From an uncultured Eubacterium sp. (GTDB lineage: Bacteria; Bacillota; Clostridia; Lachnospirales; Lachnospiraceae), in assembly GCA_910584345.1 (NCBI GenBank), contig CAJTZX010000029.1, positions 1 through 51,733 on the forward strand: DNA of 51,733 nt. Reading direction: 5' to 3'. The translations under genes and the position numbers were made by a program. The first letter of the stretch is position 1. The number at the start of each line of letters is the position of its first letter. The notes beneath the pieces were generated by a model that did no database searches, had not been told where the DNA came from, and worked only from the letters and a program-made list of their open reading frames with translations. Of this stretch, positions 43,530 through 51,671 are shown piece by piece.

Positions 43530-43657
43530 GTGTGCAGGCAGGAACAATGCGCAGCTAAACAAAAGTAAGGTAGAAAACCTTAATATTTATATTCCTGATA
43601 ACCAGAAGGAAATTGGTAATATCATTTGAATAATGAATAAATCATAAACTTAAAACA

Positions 43658-43692
43658 GAGTCGGAAGAGTACCGTTTGTATTTTTCCGGCTC
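43658..43692 (+). terminator. Hairpin between glycosylase and radical SAM genes
   Basis: GAGTCGGAA (43658-43666) pairs with TTCCGGCTC (43684-43692) with one G-T pair, followed by AAAATTTT. It is a possible terminator for the apt transcript, which would insulate the LexA-type promoter at 43737. Confidence 0.5.
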
Positions 43693-43736
43693 AAAATTTT
43701 ATACATGGGAATTATGCTGAAATATCAAAAAACTCC

Positions 43737-43780
43737 TTGACAAGAACTTGTGTTCGATATATAATTTAGAACATACATTC
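43737..43780 (+). promoter_or_regulatory. SOS (LexA) regulated promoter of the radical SAM operon
   Basis: TTGACA (43737-43742), a 17-nt spacer and TATAAT (43760-43765): a perfect consensus promoter. The spacer carries GAACTTGTGTTC (43744-43755), an exact match to the Gram-positive LexA box GAAC-N4-GTTC. A second, one-base-off copy, GAACATACATTC, follows at 43769-43780 just past the -10. Two boxes across a strong promoter imply tight repression lifted by DNA damage. Confidence 0.85.
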
Positions 43781-43805
43781 GACGAAAAAGGAGTGGGATA
43801 CAAGC

Positions 43806-45113
43806 ATGGAATTGCACATATCACAACAGATGACGTTATTCAAAAAACTGGAAATCCTAACCGATGCTGCGAAATATGATGTAGCATGCACATCCAGCGG
43901 GATTGACCGAAGCGGTGACGGTACAGGAATGGGAAATGCAAAGCTGGCTGGTATTTGTCATAGTTTTTCCGCAGATGGGCGATGTATCTCGCTGCTTAAA
44001 ATACTGTTTACAAATGAATGTATTTATGATTGTAAATATTGCCTGAATCGTCGTTCGAATGACGTACCGCGAGCATCTTTCACGCCGGATGAAATCTGTG
44101 AGCTTACGATGCAGTTTTACCGCAGGAATTATATAGAAGGATTATTTTTAAGTTCCGGGATCCTGTATAGTCCAAGTTATACGATGGAGCTTATTTATCA
44201 GACGGTTTATCAGCTTCGCGTGATACATCACTTTCAGGGTTATATACATGTAAAGGCCATTCCCGGCGCGGAAAAGGAGTTGGTTTACCAGACAGGACTT
44301 TATGCAGACCGGATGAGCGTAAATTTGGAGCTGCCTACTGCAGAAGGACTTCGTATGCTGGCGCCAAATAAAAGCCGGAAACATATACTGACACCGATGC
44401 GCCTGATTCAAAATGCAAGGGAAGAGAATAAAAATGAATTGGCATTGTATCGTCATGCACCCCAATTTGTACCGGCAGGCCAGTCAACACAGATGATTAT
44501 CGGCGCAACCCCAGAAAGCGATTACCAGATTATGTCTGTTGCAGAAAATTTATATCAAAAGTTTGATTTAAAACGCGTTTTTTACTCGGCGTTTGTACGT
44601 GTAAATGATGATGCCATGCTTCCAGCACTGCCGGGTGGTCCGCCGTTATTGCGGGAGCACAGGCTTTATCAGGCTGATTTTTTGCTTCGCTATTATGGAT
44701 TTAAAGCAGCGGAGCTTTTGAGTGAACAGCGTCCGCATTTTAATGTCCTGCTGGATCCAAAATGTGATTGGGCTGTTCGTCATTTGGAACAGTTTCCAGT
44801 GGAGATTAACAGGGCGGATTATAAAACATTGCTGCGGGTGCCCGGAATCGGTGTGAAAAGCGCTGGCCGGATTATTGGAGCAAGGAAGAGCGCAACACTT
44901 CATTTTGACGATTTAAAAAAGATCGGCGTTGTTTTAAAAAGAGCATTGTATTTTATTACATGCGGCGGCAAGATGATGTATCGTACAAAACTGGAAGAGG
45001 ACTACATTGTGCGTAATCTTGTAGATCCAAAAGAAAATTTTCCGTTTTCTAAAGATGGGATGACTTATCGGCAGCTGTCTTTGTTTGATGTCAAAGAATC
45101 GGCTGGTTTTTAA
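43806..45113 (+). CDS. Putative DNA modification/repair radical SAM protein
   Basis: 435 residues. Radical SAM site CxxxCxxC at Cys 72, 76 and 79 (ECIYDCKYCLNRRSND), a conserved N-terminus with CTSSGIDRSGDGTGMG, and a C-terminal helix-hairpin-helix (LLRVPGIGVKSAGRIIGARK, about 343-362) that should bind DNA. It matches the family linked to uracil-DNA-glycosylase-like partners (rSAM_link_UDG). The radical SAM reaction on DNA or nucleotides is not characterised to my knowledge. It is followed by its usual companion, the DUF4130-type protein. A LexA-type promoter precedes it. GGAG lies 12 nt before the ATG. Confidence 0.92.
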   Translation: MELHISQQMTLFKKLEILTDAAKYDVACTSSGIDRSGDGTGMGNAKLAGICHSFSADGRCISLLKILFTNECIYDCKYCLNRRSNDVPRASFTPDEICELTMQFYRRNYIEGLFLSSGILYSPSYTMELIYQTVYQLRVIHHFQGYIHVKAIPGAEKELVYQTGLYADRMSVNLELPTAEGLRMLAPNKSRKHILTPMRLIQNAREENKNELALYRHAPQFVPAGQSTQMIIGATPESDYQIMSVAENLYQKFDLKRVFYSAFVRVNDDAMLPALPGGPPLLREHRLYQADFLLRYYGFKAAELLSEQRPHFNVLLDPKCDWAVRHLEQFPVEINRADYKTLLRVPGIGVKSAGRIIGARKSATLHFDDLKKIGVVLKRALYFITCGGKMMYRTKLEEDYIVRNLVDPKENFPFSKDGMTYRQLSLFDVKESAGF

Positions 45114-45186
45114 GGTGTGCCAGAGCGTGTTTAAAAAAGGCTCCGGGGATATTGAGAATTTGATCAGAAAGGGTATAGGTATATTG

Positions 45187-45972
45187 ATGGAAGAAACAAT
45201 TTTGATCTGTGAAGATTCGATAGAAGGAATTCTGACGGGTGTATACAAAGCTTATGAACTGCATAAAGATCATGAAACGATCCATTTACAGACTGCAGAT
45301 ATTGAAAATTACAGGCTGTTCGCAACCTATTATGAAGTGACAACGGATGAAGAAAAGAGCAGAAAAGTACTGCGTACGATTTACCATAGATTTGGGGAAG
45401 AAGCATATACTCAGTTGTGTCAGGCTATGGTATCTTATGATACGCAAAAGGCAGATGCAGTATATCATGCGATTACGGTTGGAATTGCAGGGCATTACCA
45501 TGGCAGGTTCATGGATCATTTAAGCAATCGATATATTCACAAAGTCTTTTGCTTAAGCCGTAATACTGGAATAGAACTCCATCATTTACTTGGCTTTTTG
45601 CGTTTTCAGGAATTGCAAAATGGTGTGCTGCTTGCTCGGTATAGTCCGAAAAACGATATAACAACAATGATGATGCAGCATTTTGCGAATCGGCTTCCAA
45701 ATGAAGATTTTGCCATCTATGATGAAAAAAGAAAATATTATGCAGTGCATCCAAAAGGGAAACAGTGGTATTTGGTTCGTGAAGAACTCCCTTTTTCAAA
45801 AGAAAAGGAAGTATATACACAACAGGAATCAGAATATCAAATATTGTACAAGCATTTTTGCAAGACCATTGCAATTACAGAGCGAAAGAATTGGGAGCTG
45901 CAGAGAAATATGCTACCGCTGCGTTTTCGGCAGTATATGGTTGAGTTCGAAGACGTTGACCGGATTGTTTGA
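45187..45972 (+). CDS. DUF4130 / radical-SAM-linked putative DNA repair protein
   Basis: 261 residues from ATG at 45187 (AGG about 8 nt upstream; the frame is open back to 45085, overlapping the radical SAM gene). ILICEDSIEGILTGVYKAYE at the N-terminus, AMVSYDTQKADAVYHAITVG, RFMDHLSNRYIHKVFCLSRN, LLGFLRFQELQNGVLLARYS and NWELQRNMLPLRFRQYMVEF. This is the companion family of rSAM_link_UDG; in some bacteria it is fused to a uracil-DNA-glycosylase-like domain, which is absent here. The separate glycosylase at 43002 could be the functional substitute. Function unknown. Confidence 0.88.
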   Translation: MEETILICEDSIEGILTGVYKAYELHKDHETIHLQTADIENYRLFATYYEVTTDEEKSRKVLRTIYHRFGEEAYTQLCQAMVSYDTQKADAVYHAITVGIAGHYHGRFMDHLSNRYIHKVFCLSRNTGIELHHLLGFLRFQELQNGVLLARYSPKNDITTMMMQHFANRLPNEDFAIYDEKRKYYAVHPKGKQWYLVREELPFSKEKEVYTQQESEYQILYKHFCKTIAITERKNWELQRNMLPLRFRQYMVEFEDVDRIV

Positions 45973-45977
45973 TAGCA

Positions 45978-46054
45978 CATGTCAAAAATCCTTAGGAACT
46001 GTCCCTTATCTTAGGAACTGTTCAAAAACAACTGAATTGTGGATTTTTGACATG
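45978..46054. repeat. Intergenic inverted repeat, related to 49344-49397
   Basis: CATGTCAAAAATCC (45978-45991) pairs perfectly with GGATTTTTGACATG (46041-46054). Between them CTTAGGAACTGT occurs twice in direct repeat. The arm GCACATGTCAAAAATCC differs at one of 17 bases from the inverse complement of 49381-49397. Possibly a mobile intergenic repeat that also acts as a terminator. Confidence 0.65.
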
Positions 46055-46109
46055 CATTCTCAGAAATATTTTGTGTAATCTGCATCCATTATTTTTCTGC
46101 GGCTCTTTT

Positions 46110-46301
46110 TTATTCCTGATTTTCTTTATTTTTTTCATTCTGGATCCATCTGTCATAAATAAACATAGCAGAAACGGCTGATACGGCGGCTGTACCATTC
46201 GAATTTAAATCAACGCCATTCATATTACATACGATATTAATTATGATTTTGACAATCAATACTAACGCCACTACGGCAGTTCCTTTTAAAAAATGTTTCA
46301 T
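46110..46301 (-). CDS. Small membrane protein of unknown function
   Basis: 63 residues, with AGGAGA 6 nt before the ATG. A basic N-terminus, one strong membrane segment (about 7-25, VVALVLIVKIIINIV), a short loop with NMNGVDLNSNG, then a weaker hydrophobic stretch (AAVSAVSAMFIYDRW) and a charged tail NEKNKENQE. I do not recognise a characterised family. It is divergent from the Agr-like kinase gene, 226 nt away. It does not look like an AgrD precursor, because no Cys-containing peptide or amphipathic leader with acidic recognition tail is present. Confidence 0.7.
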   Translation of the reverse strand: MKHFLKGTAVVALVLIVKIIINIVCNMNGVDLNSNGTAAVSAVSAMFIYDRWIQNEKNKENQE

Positions 46302-46462
46302 ATTAAATCTCCTTCCAAAGCAAATACGTATTTACTATAAGATAGTATACCAGAGTAACGAATAAATCTCTCAAAACTGTCATAAAATGCCTCAATTCGT
46401 GAAAGAGTGCGTTTCTTTTTTGGCAAAGTGCGCATTTATTCATCATTTTTGCGGAGAAATGC

Positions 46463-46491
46463 TTGATACCAAAAGTCTATTACAGTATAAT
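46463..46491 (+). promoter_or_regulatory. Promoter of the GHKL kinase operon
   Basis: TTGATA (46463-46468), 17-nt spacer, TATAAT (46486-46491): close to consensus, 37 nt before the kinase start. Confidence 0.75.
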
Positions 46492-46527
46492 CAGAGAAGG
46501 AAATCTCGAAAGGAGAAATAGATTGAA

Positions 46528-47814
46528 ATGCTGCTGTCTTTTTTTCAGCTTTCCCTCGCTATTCGCAATGTGTGGCCCAAACGGATGAGCTTCAAAGCGT
46601 TTTTTACACTTTATGCACTTTTGCTGTTTGCTGGAATGCCTGTAACGCTTTTGTCTTGTATCCCATACGGTCTGTTCGGTATATTGGTGGTAGTTTGTGT
46701 TTATGGATTGATTACTTATCGGGATACCGCATCCCAGAATGTTTGTATGGGTATGATCGGATGTGTGCTTGCTATTGTGGCAGATAATTTTTTGACAATT
46801 ATTTTGCATATGCTGATTCCACAGTCTTTCATCCATCTGCAGTATGTTTCTTTTGGTGTCAGGCTGATACATATTTTGCTGTTTTATTTTATTACACTGT
46901 TTTGCGGCGGACTGCTTAAAAAATTATTACTGTCTGGCAAAAGTGTGTTACGTCTTCCGCAGACGTGGTATCTGGTTGATGCTGCATTAGTCCTTCTTAT
47001 AACGATTTATCTGTTCGATAATTTGATTCCAGGACAAAATGGCTCGATCGGCAAAATGATCTATAATAATGTCTTACATCTTTTAGGGTATCTGCTTGTT
47101 ATGCTTTTTTTGCTTCTGGCGATGCGCCGTTCGCATCTGGAACAAATAGAGACAGAAGCAAAGAAGAAAGCATTGCAAGATTTACAGAATTATACAAACA
47201 ATTTAGAATCTATGTATAATGGCCTGCGTTCTTTTAAGCATGATTACATTAACATTTTGCTCTCTCTATCCGGCTATATTGAAAATGGCGATATGGAAGA
47301 ATTAAAGATTTTTTTTGACAATAAAATTTTCCCAACGAAGAATTTAATTGACCAAGGCGATTACAAGCTGAATCAACTTAGTAATATTGGAGTGTTAGAA
47401 ATCAAAAGCCTGCTCTGTGCAAAAATGATTTTCGCCCATGAGGCAGGGATAGATGTTACGATAGATATCCCCGACAGAGTTGACTGTTTTTCAATAGATA
47501 CCGTAGATCTTGCCAGAATATTGGGAATTTTTTTGGACAATGCTATGGAAGCTGCATTGGAGACGGAACAGCCGCAAATAGGTTTAAATATTATTCAGAA
47601 TAAGACGGGTGTGTCAATTATCATAAGCAATTGCTTTCGGGATAACGGCTTGGTGTTGCATAGGTTAAAGAAAAAGGGTTTTAGTACCAAAAATGGACAT
47701 CAGGGAATAGGGCTTTCTAACGCTCAGAACATCATTAATTCTTATGACAATGTATTGCTGGAAACAACGATGCGAGGCGGTTGTTTCATGCAGCACATGG
47801 AATTTATTTCTTAA
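46528..47814 (+). CDS. GHKL-type sensor histidine kinase (AgrC/ComD-like)
   Basis: 428 residues. About six membrane segments in the first 205 residues, then a coiled coil and the phosphoacceptor region with SFKHDYINILLSLSGYIENG (His near 239), and a GHKL ATPase with LARILGIFLDNAMEAALETE and NGHQGIGLSNAQNIINSYDN. This layout is that of AgrC-like peptide-sensing kinases. AGGAG lies 12 nt before the ATG. The expected partner, a LytTR regulator, follows after 35 nt but is broken near its start. No agrB/agrD-like genes are next to it. Confidence 0.9.
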   Translation: MLLSFFQLSLAIRNVWPKRMSFKAFFTLYALLLFAGMPVTLLSCIPYGLFGILVVVCVYGLITYRDTASQNVCMGMIGCVLAIVADNFLTIILHMLIPQSFIHLQYVSFGVRLIHILLFYFITLFCGGLLKKLLLSGKSVLRLPQTWYLVDAALVLLITIYLFDNLIPGQNGSIGKMIYNNVLHLLGYLLVMLFLLLAMRRSHLEQIETEAKKKALQDLQNYTNNLESMYNGLRSFKHDYINILLSLSGYIENGDMEELKIFFDNKIFPTKNLIDQGDYKLNQLSNIGVLEIKSLLCAKMIFAHEAGIDVTIDIPDRVDCFSIDTVDLARILGIFLDNAMEAALETEQPQIGLNIIQNKTGVSIIISNCFRDNGLVLHRLKKKGFSTKNGHQGIGLSNAQNIINSYDNVLLETTMRGGCFMQHMEFIS

Positions 47815-47849
47815 ACAACATAAATACGTGATATAAGGAGTGATATGAA

Positions 47850-48578
47850 ATGTTAAGCATCTTTGTGTGCGAAGATTAAGATGCACAGCGTCGAACGATT
47901 GTGCAGATCATTCAAAATACAATACTGATGGAAGAATTGGATATGCAGCTTGTTTTAGATGTAGGAGACCCTTATATGTTGTTGGATCAGGTCAAGACCA
48001 GTCAGAACACAGGCATTTATTTCCTTGATATCGACTTAAACAGCGACATGAACGGGATGAAACTGGCACAACAAATCAGATTGTTTGACCCGAGAGGTTT
48101 TATCATATTTATAACTGCGCATTCTGAACTAAGCTATATGACATTTCAGTATCGGGTGGAGGCAATGGATTTTGTATTAAAAGACAATCCTGCAGAAGCG
48201 AAAGTGAAAATCAGAGAATGTCTGTTAAATGCAATGGAACGCTATACACTCCAAACGAACAAAATACATAAGGTCTATACGATGGAACTCGGTGGCCGAA
48301 AAGTCAGTGTAGATTATGATGAAATATTCTTTTTTGAAACTTCGCGGAATATCCATAAAGTCATTCTTCATGCGAAAGACCGTCAAATAGAATTTTACGG
48401 CGCCATAAAAGAATTAACAAGCATATTAGACGATAACTTTGTGCGTTGTCATCGGTCATTTCTGGTAAATAAAAATAATATAAAAGAAGTAGATGCTAAA
48501 AACCGCATCATCTATTTTAATAACGGAGAAACATGCCTGATGTCCACACGAATGATGAAAGAATTTCGAAAGAGTTAA
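47850..48578 (+). pseudogene. LytTR response regulator (AgrA-like) with TAA at codon 10
   Basis: ATG at 47850 has AGGAG 9 nt upstream and reads MLSIFVCED, then TAA (47877-47879), then continues in the same frame as DAQRRTIVQIIQNTILMEEL with no further stop to 48578 (242 residues if read through). Receiver features remain (YFLDIDLNSDMNG with the phosphoacceptor Asp), as does a LytTR DNA-binding domain (DEIFFFETSRNIHKVILHAK, then VRCHRSFLVNKNNIKEVDAK). The stop falls in the acidic pocket after the first strand. A restart at GTG 47901 would lack that strand and pocket. It is a nonsense mutation, not a frameshift, so it is probably a recent loss of function, or a base-call error. Confidence 0.75.
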
Positions 48579-48707
48579 AATCTATTTACGAATCATGATA
48601 TTGTAAATCTTAAGAAAAATTAAACTTTTCTTTAGTACCCTCTTTAAACGGATTGTGTATGATAGAAAAACAAATATATACGAACAAAAGTTAAGGAGGG
48701 CATGCTC

Positions 48708-49262
48708 ATGCTTCAGTTTTTTATACAGTTTATCAAACATCCAAGAACGATTGGAGCTATAGCGCCCAGCGGAAAAGCGTTGGCGGCAAAGATGATGGAA
48801 CCGATTCGTTTTGAACATGCTGGATGTATTGTAGAATACGGACCAGGGACGGGTACTTTTACAAGGGAACTGATTCGACGTAAAAAAGAAGATACGAAAC
48901 TTTTGGTGATCGAACAAAATGAGGTTTTTTATCAGAGGTTAAAAAGGGAATTTGCCGGTGAAAAAGGGGTGTATCTGATACAAGGCAGTGCAGAGAACGT
49001 AAATGAATATCTGGCACAGTATGGCATACAAACAGCACATTATATCGTATCCGGTTTACCGTTTACTTCTTTGCCTGAAAGCATATCTAAAGCTGTTTTT
49101 CAGGCTACGCGGCAGGCAATCGGACAAACCGGACGTTTTATTACCTTTCAGTACAGTCTGTTAAAGCAAAAATTTTTTATGGAGTATTTTGTGATGACAG
49201 GGCGTTTGCTGGAGTTTAAAAATCTTCCTCCTGCATATGTACTTGTAATGCGGACAAAATAA
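48708..49262 (+). CDS. Phospholipid N-methyltransferase-like SAM methyltransferase
   Basis: 184 residues from ATG at 48708, chosen because AAGGAGG lies about 8 nt upstream; an ATG at 48702 is too close to it. QFIKHPRTIGAIAPSGKALA at the N-terminus, SAM motif I CIVEYGPGTGTFTRELI, an acidic Glu in VIEQNEVF, and YIVSGLPFTSLPESI at the NPPF-like position. It matches the COG3963 group (phospholipid N-methyltransferase-like), related to rRNA adenine dimethylases. Substrate uncertain. It stands alone, after the broken regulator. Confidence 0.85.
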   Translation: MLQFFIQFIKHPRTIGAIAPSGKALAAKMMEPIRFEHAGCIVEYGPGTGTFTRELIRRKKEDTKLLVIEQNEVFYQRLKREFAGEKGVYLIQGSAENVNEYLAQYGIQTAHYIVSGLPFTSLPESISKAVFQATRQAIGQTGRFITFQYSLLKQKFFMEYFVMTGRLLEFKNLPPAYVLVMRTK

Positions 49263-49343
49263 CAAATCATGGTTACTTTTCACGCTCTAGTACACCGTAA
49301 AATAATTATCTGGTTATATTGCGCTGGATAAATCTTCATGAGT

Positions 49344-49397
49344 GCATGGCAAAACCCCGAGGTGTACCGGGGGACATTGAGGATTTTTGCCATGTGC
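49344..49397. repeat. Intergenic inverted repeat, related to 45978-46054
   Basis: CATGGCAAAA (49345-49354) pairs with TTTTGCCATG (49385-49394). An inner stem CCCCG-N8-CGGGG lies within. The outer right arm GGATTTTTGCCATGTGC matches the element at 45978-46054 with one difference in 17. It sits 82 nt after the methyltransferase stop and may end its transcript. Confidence 0.65.
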
Positions 49398-49424
49398 TAC
49401 AGATGCAGGCTGGAATTAAATTTC

Positions 49425-49453
49425 TTGTCAGCGGTGGAAAATCTTGCTATAAT
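49425..49453 (+). promoter_or_regulatory. Promoter of the VanRS-like two-component operon
   Basis: TTGTCA (49425-49430), 17-nt spacer, TATAAT (49448-49453). It lies 210 nt before the regulator start, leaving a long leader with the hairpins and tandem repeats listed below. Confidence 0.75.
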
Positions 49454-49475
49454 AGTTAAAACAAAATGAAGGAAC

Positions 49476-49647
49476 TGACATGAAATAACCGGTTCATGTA
49501 TGACAGTTCTTTCCTAACTTATGGCAGAACAAATAAATGCTGTCAAAAATCAGAATAGATCAGAATAGATCAAAATAGATTAAAAAAGACCAGAATAGAT
49601 CAGAAAAGAAGGGATAGTAACAGTTCATAGGTTATCGGAACTGTTAC
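49476..49647 (+). repeat. Structured leader: hairpin, six 10-bp tandem repeats, second hairpin
   Basis: A first imperfect hairpin runs from about 49479 (AAGGAACTGACATGAA) to 49512. Six 10-bp units follow at 49551-49610 (consensus CAGAATAGAT; three exact copies, three diverged). Then a perfect 10-bp stem, 49617-49626 with 49638-49647, loop 11 nt, ends 16 nt before the start codon, close to the ribosome site (AAGGG at 49649). The ten-base period puts all units on the same face of the helix. Confidence 0.7.
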
Positions 49648-49663
49648 AAGGGATGCAGCACGA

Positions 49664-50350
49664 ATGGAAGAAGACTACATTTTGATCGTAGACGATGACC
49701 AGGATATTCGAAATTTGATTGGGATATATCTGGAAAATGAAGGATTCAAATATATAAAATGCAAAGATGCGGCTTCGGCATTAGAAATACTGTCTTCGCA
49801 CAGGGTTGCTCTTATTCTGCTGGATATTATGATGCCGGGGATGGATGGTATTCAGGCTTGTATGAAAATCCGTGAGCGTGCGAAAATGCCAATTATATTT
49901 ATGTCTGCGAAAACAGATGATATGGATGTTGTGCAGGGGCTTATGGCAGGCGGCGATGATTATATGATGAAACCGTTTCATCCGGTTCAGTTGGTTTCCA
50001 GAGTAAAAGCCCAGCTGCGGCGTTACAGACAGTATAACGATCAGAATGGTTCTAAAAATATGATTTGCCATGAAGATCTGTCTTTAGATGTGGAAAGCCG
50101 GCAGGTGTGGGTAAACGGAAAGGAAGTCCGGTTGACGCTAAAAGAATATGAAATATTAAAACTGTTATTAAAGCACAAAGGGATGACGCTTTCGGTGGCG
50201 CAGATTTATGAACATGTTTGGGAAGAAGCGTTCTGCCACTCGGAAAGTACGGTTATGGTGCATATTGCGAATTTAAGGAGCAAGCTTCGTGAGGCGGCAG
50301 GAGGAAATGAATATGTCCGAACGGTCTGGGGAAGAGGTTACCAAATATAA
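49664..50350 (+). CDS. OmpR/VanR-like response regulator
   Basis: 228 residues. Receiver domain with acidic DDD (10-12), phosphoacceptor Asp 54 in ILLDIMMPGMDG, Lys in DDYMMKPFHPVQLVSRVKAQ (a VanR-like junction), and a winged-helix C-terminus (VRLTLKEYEILKLLLKHKGM, then VMVHIANLRSKLREAAGGNE and VRTVWGRGYQI). AAGGG about 11 nt before the ATG. It overlaps the kinase gene by 38 nt. Confidence 0.95.
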   Translation: MEEDYILIVDDDQDIRNLIGIYLENEGFKYIKCKDAASALEILSSHRVALILLDIMMPGMDGIQACMKIRERAKMPIIFMSAKTDDMDVVQGLMAGGDDYMMKPFHPVQLVSRVKAQLRRYRQYNDQNGSKNMICHEDLSLDVESRQVWVNGKEVRLTLKEYEILKLLLKHKGMTLSVAQIYEHVWEEAFCHSESTVMVHIANLRSKLREAAGGNEYVRTVWGRGYQI

Positions 50351-51629
50351 TAAGGAAGATTTGCTGCATCTTGCGGGCGGATGTATGATTGGCCTGCTGG
50401 CAGGGTGGCTGCTGCAGATAGAAAAAGAGGAAATCATAACATATTTACTTTCGAATAAACTTCGATGGGTGTCCGTAAGTTTGCGGATTTTATTTGATAC
50501 GGCAACAATTGCGGTATTTTATTTGTTGTTGCGATATTTTTGTTCCAAAAAAAGCCGGAGACTGACAGTATACTATCTGCTTTCTGTTATCTGTTCCATT
50601 TTTGCAGCTGCAGCAGTCAGTATATTGATTTTTCTTGCGATAGAAAGTTATGTTATGGAGGCCGCGAGAGCAGGATTTTTTGATACAAATAGCGGAAGGT
50701 ATTTTATAGATCATCTTGTTTTTATTGTTTTTGCAGGTATTGCGCTTGTATTTGCGGCAACGTTTGCATTTCTGACCAAAAGGAAAGTCACATATATTAC
50801 GTATATATCCAAAGAGATTAAGACGATTGAAAATGATGGATTTGGCAGGAGACTAAAAGTAAACGGAACAGATGAGCTTGCCGGGTTATGCATGAGTATC
50901 AATCATATGTCGCAGACGCTTTTGGAAAAGCAGAAATATGAACAACAGCTGGAACGCAGAAAAAACGAATTGATTGTCAATGTTTCACATGATTTGAGAA
51001 GCCCGCTGACTTCGGTGATTGGGTATGTCCAGCTGTTAAAACAGACAGGTCCATCTGATATGGAACAGTTTCAGGAATACATTACGGTTGTAGACAGACG
51101 TCTGCAAGGACTGCATAAGATGGTAGACGAACTGTTTGAACTGACAAAATTAAATGATCCAGATGTAAATATGAATCTGGAAAAAGCAGAGCTTTGTGCA
51201 TTATTGCGGCATTTGGCTTATGAGAATGAAATACTTTTGCAAAAGCGTGGTTTGACATTGCAAAAAGAATTGACAGAAAACAGCTTTGAAATGGAAATGG
51301 ATGTCGGCAAAATAGTACGCGCGGTGCAGAATCTTTTTGACAATGCACGAAAATATGCAAAAGAAAATTCTACAGTAAAAATATTGACGGCTTGTTCCCA
51401 GGATATGTTTCAGCTGCAGATGAAAAATGAAGTGAACAATGCAGAAGGTATCCAGGCAGAGAAATTGTTTGAGCGTTTTTATATTGCAGACGCGGCGCGA
51501 AGCGATACGAAAAGTTCTGGGCTAGGGCTTGCGATTGTAAAAAGGATTGTAAAGCTGCACGGTGGAGAGATTACGGCTTCTGTTTGTGACGGATGCCTGG
51601 TTTTGGAGATAAAGTTTGTTAAGAGATAG
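50313..51629 (+). CDS. VanS-like sensor histidine kinase
   Basis: 438 residues from ATG at 50313, chosen for AGGAGG 8 nt upstream; earlier ATGs in frame (50289, 50307) are poorly spaced. Four hydrophobic segments (about 18-35, 58-76, 85-110, 134-155), HAMP-like linker, HisKA with His 226 in LIVNVSHDLRSPLTSVIGYV, and HATPase_c with AVQNLFDNARKYAKEN and SSGLGLAIVKRIVKLHGGEI. VanRS-type pairs often govern cell-wall genes, but the window ends before any target could be seen. A terminator at 51642-51671 shows that the operon stops here. Confidence 0.93.
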   Translation: MSERSGEEVTKYNKEDLLHLAGGCMIGLLAGWLLQIEKEEIITYLLSNKLRWVSVSLRILFDTATIAVFYLLLRYFCSKKSRRLTVYYLLSVICSIFAAAAVSILIFLAIESYVMEAARAGFFDTNSGRYFIDHLVFIVFAGIALVFAATFAFLTKRKVTYITYISKEIKTIENDGFGRRLKVNGTDELAGLCMSINHMSQTLLEKQKYEQQLERRKNELIVNVSHDLRSPLTSVIGYVQLLKQTGPSDMEQFQEYITVVDRRLQGLHKMVDELFELTKLNDPDVNMNLEKAELCALLRHLAYENEILLQKRGLTLQKELTENSFEMEMDVGKIVRAVQNLFDNARKYAKENSTVKILTACSQDMFQLQMKNEVNNAEGIQAEKLFERFYIADAARSDTKSSGLGLAIVKRIVKLHGGEITASVCDGCLVLEIKFVKR

Positions 51630-51641
51630 ATGCTATTGGTA

Positions 51642-51671
51642 ACATCAGCCATTTAAGGCTGATGTCTTTTT
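51642..51671 (+). terminator. Intrinsic terminator after the VanS-like gene
   Basis: ACATCAGCC (51642-51650) pairs with GGCTGATGT (51657-51665), 6-nt loop, followed by CTTTTT. The remaining bases to the window end show no gene; CTAAGGAACTGT at about 51679 is the same short motif seen twice in 45978-46054. Confidence 0.9.

Noticed and set aside
46110..46301. AgrD-like signal peptide precursor
   Set aside because: It lacks the short Cys-containing peptide core followed by an acidic tail, and no AgrB-like gene is present.
47877..47879. Recoding of the in-frame stop in the LytTR regulator
   Set aside because: The codon is TAA, not TGA or TAG, so selenocysteine or pyrrolysine is ruled out; a nonsense mutation is simpler.
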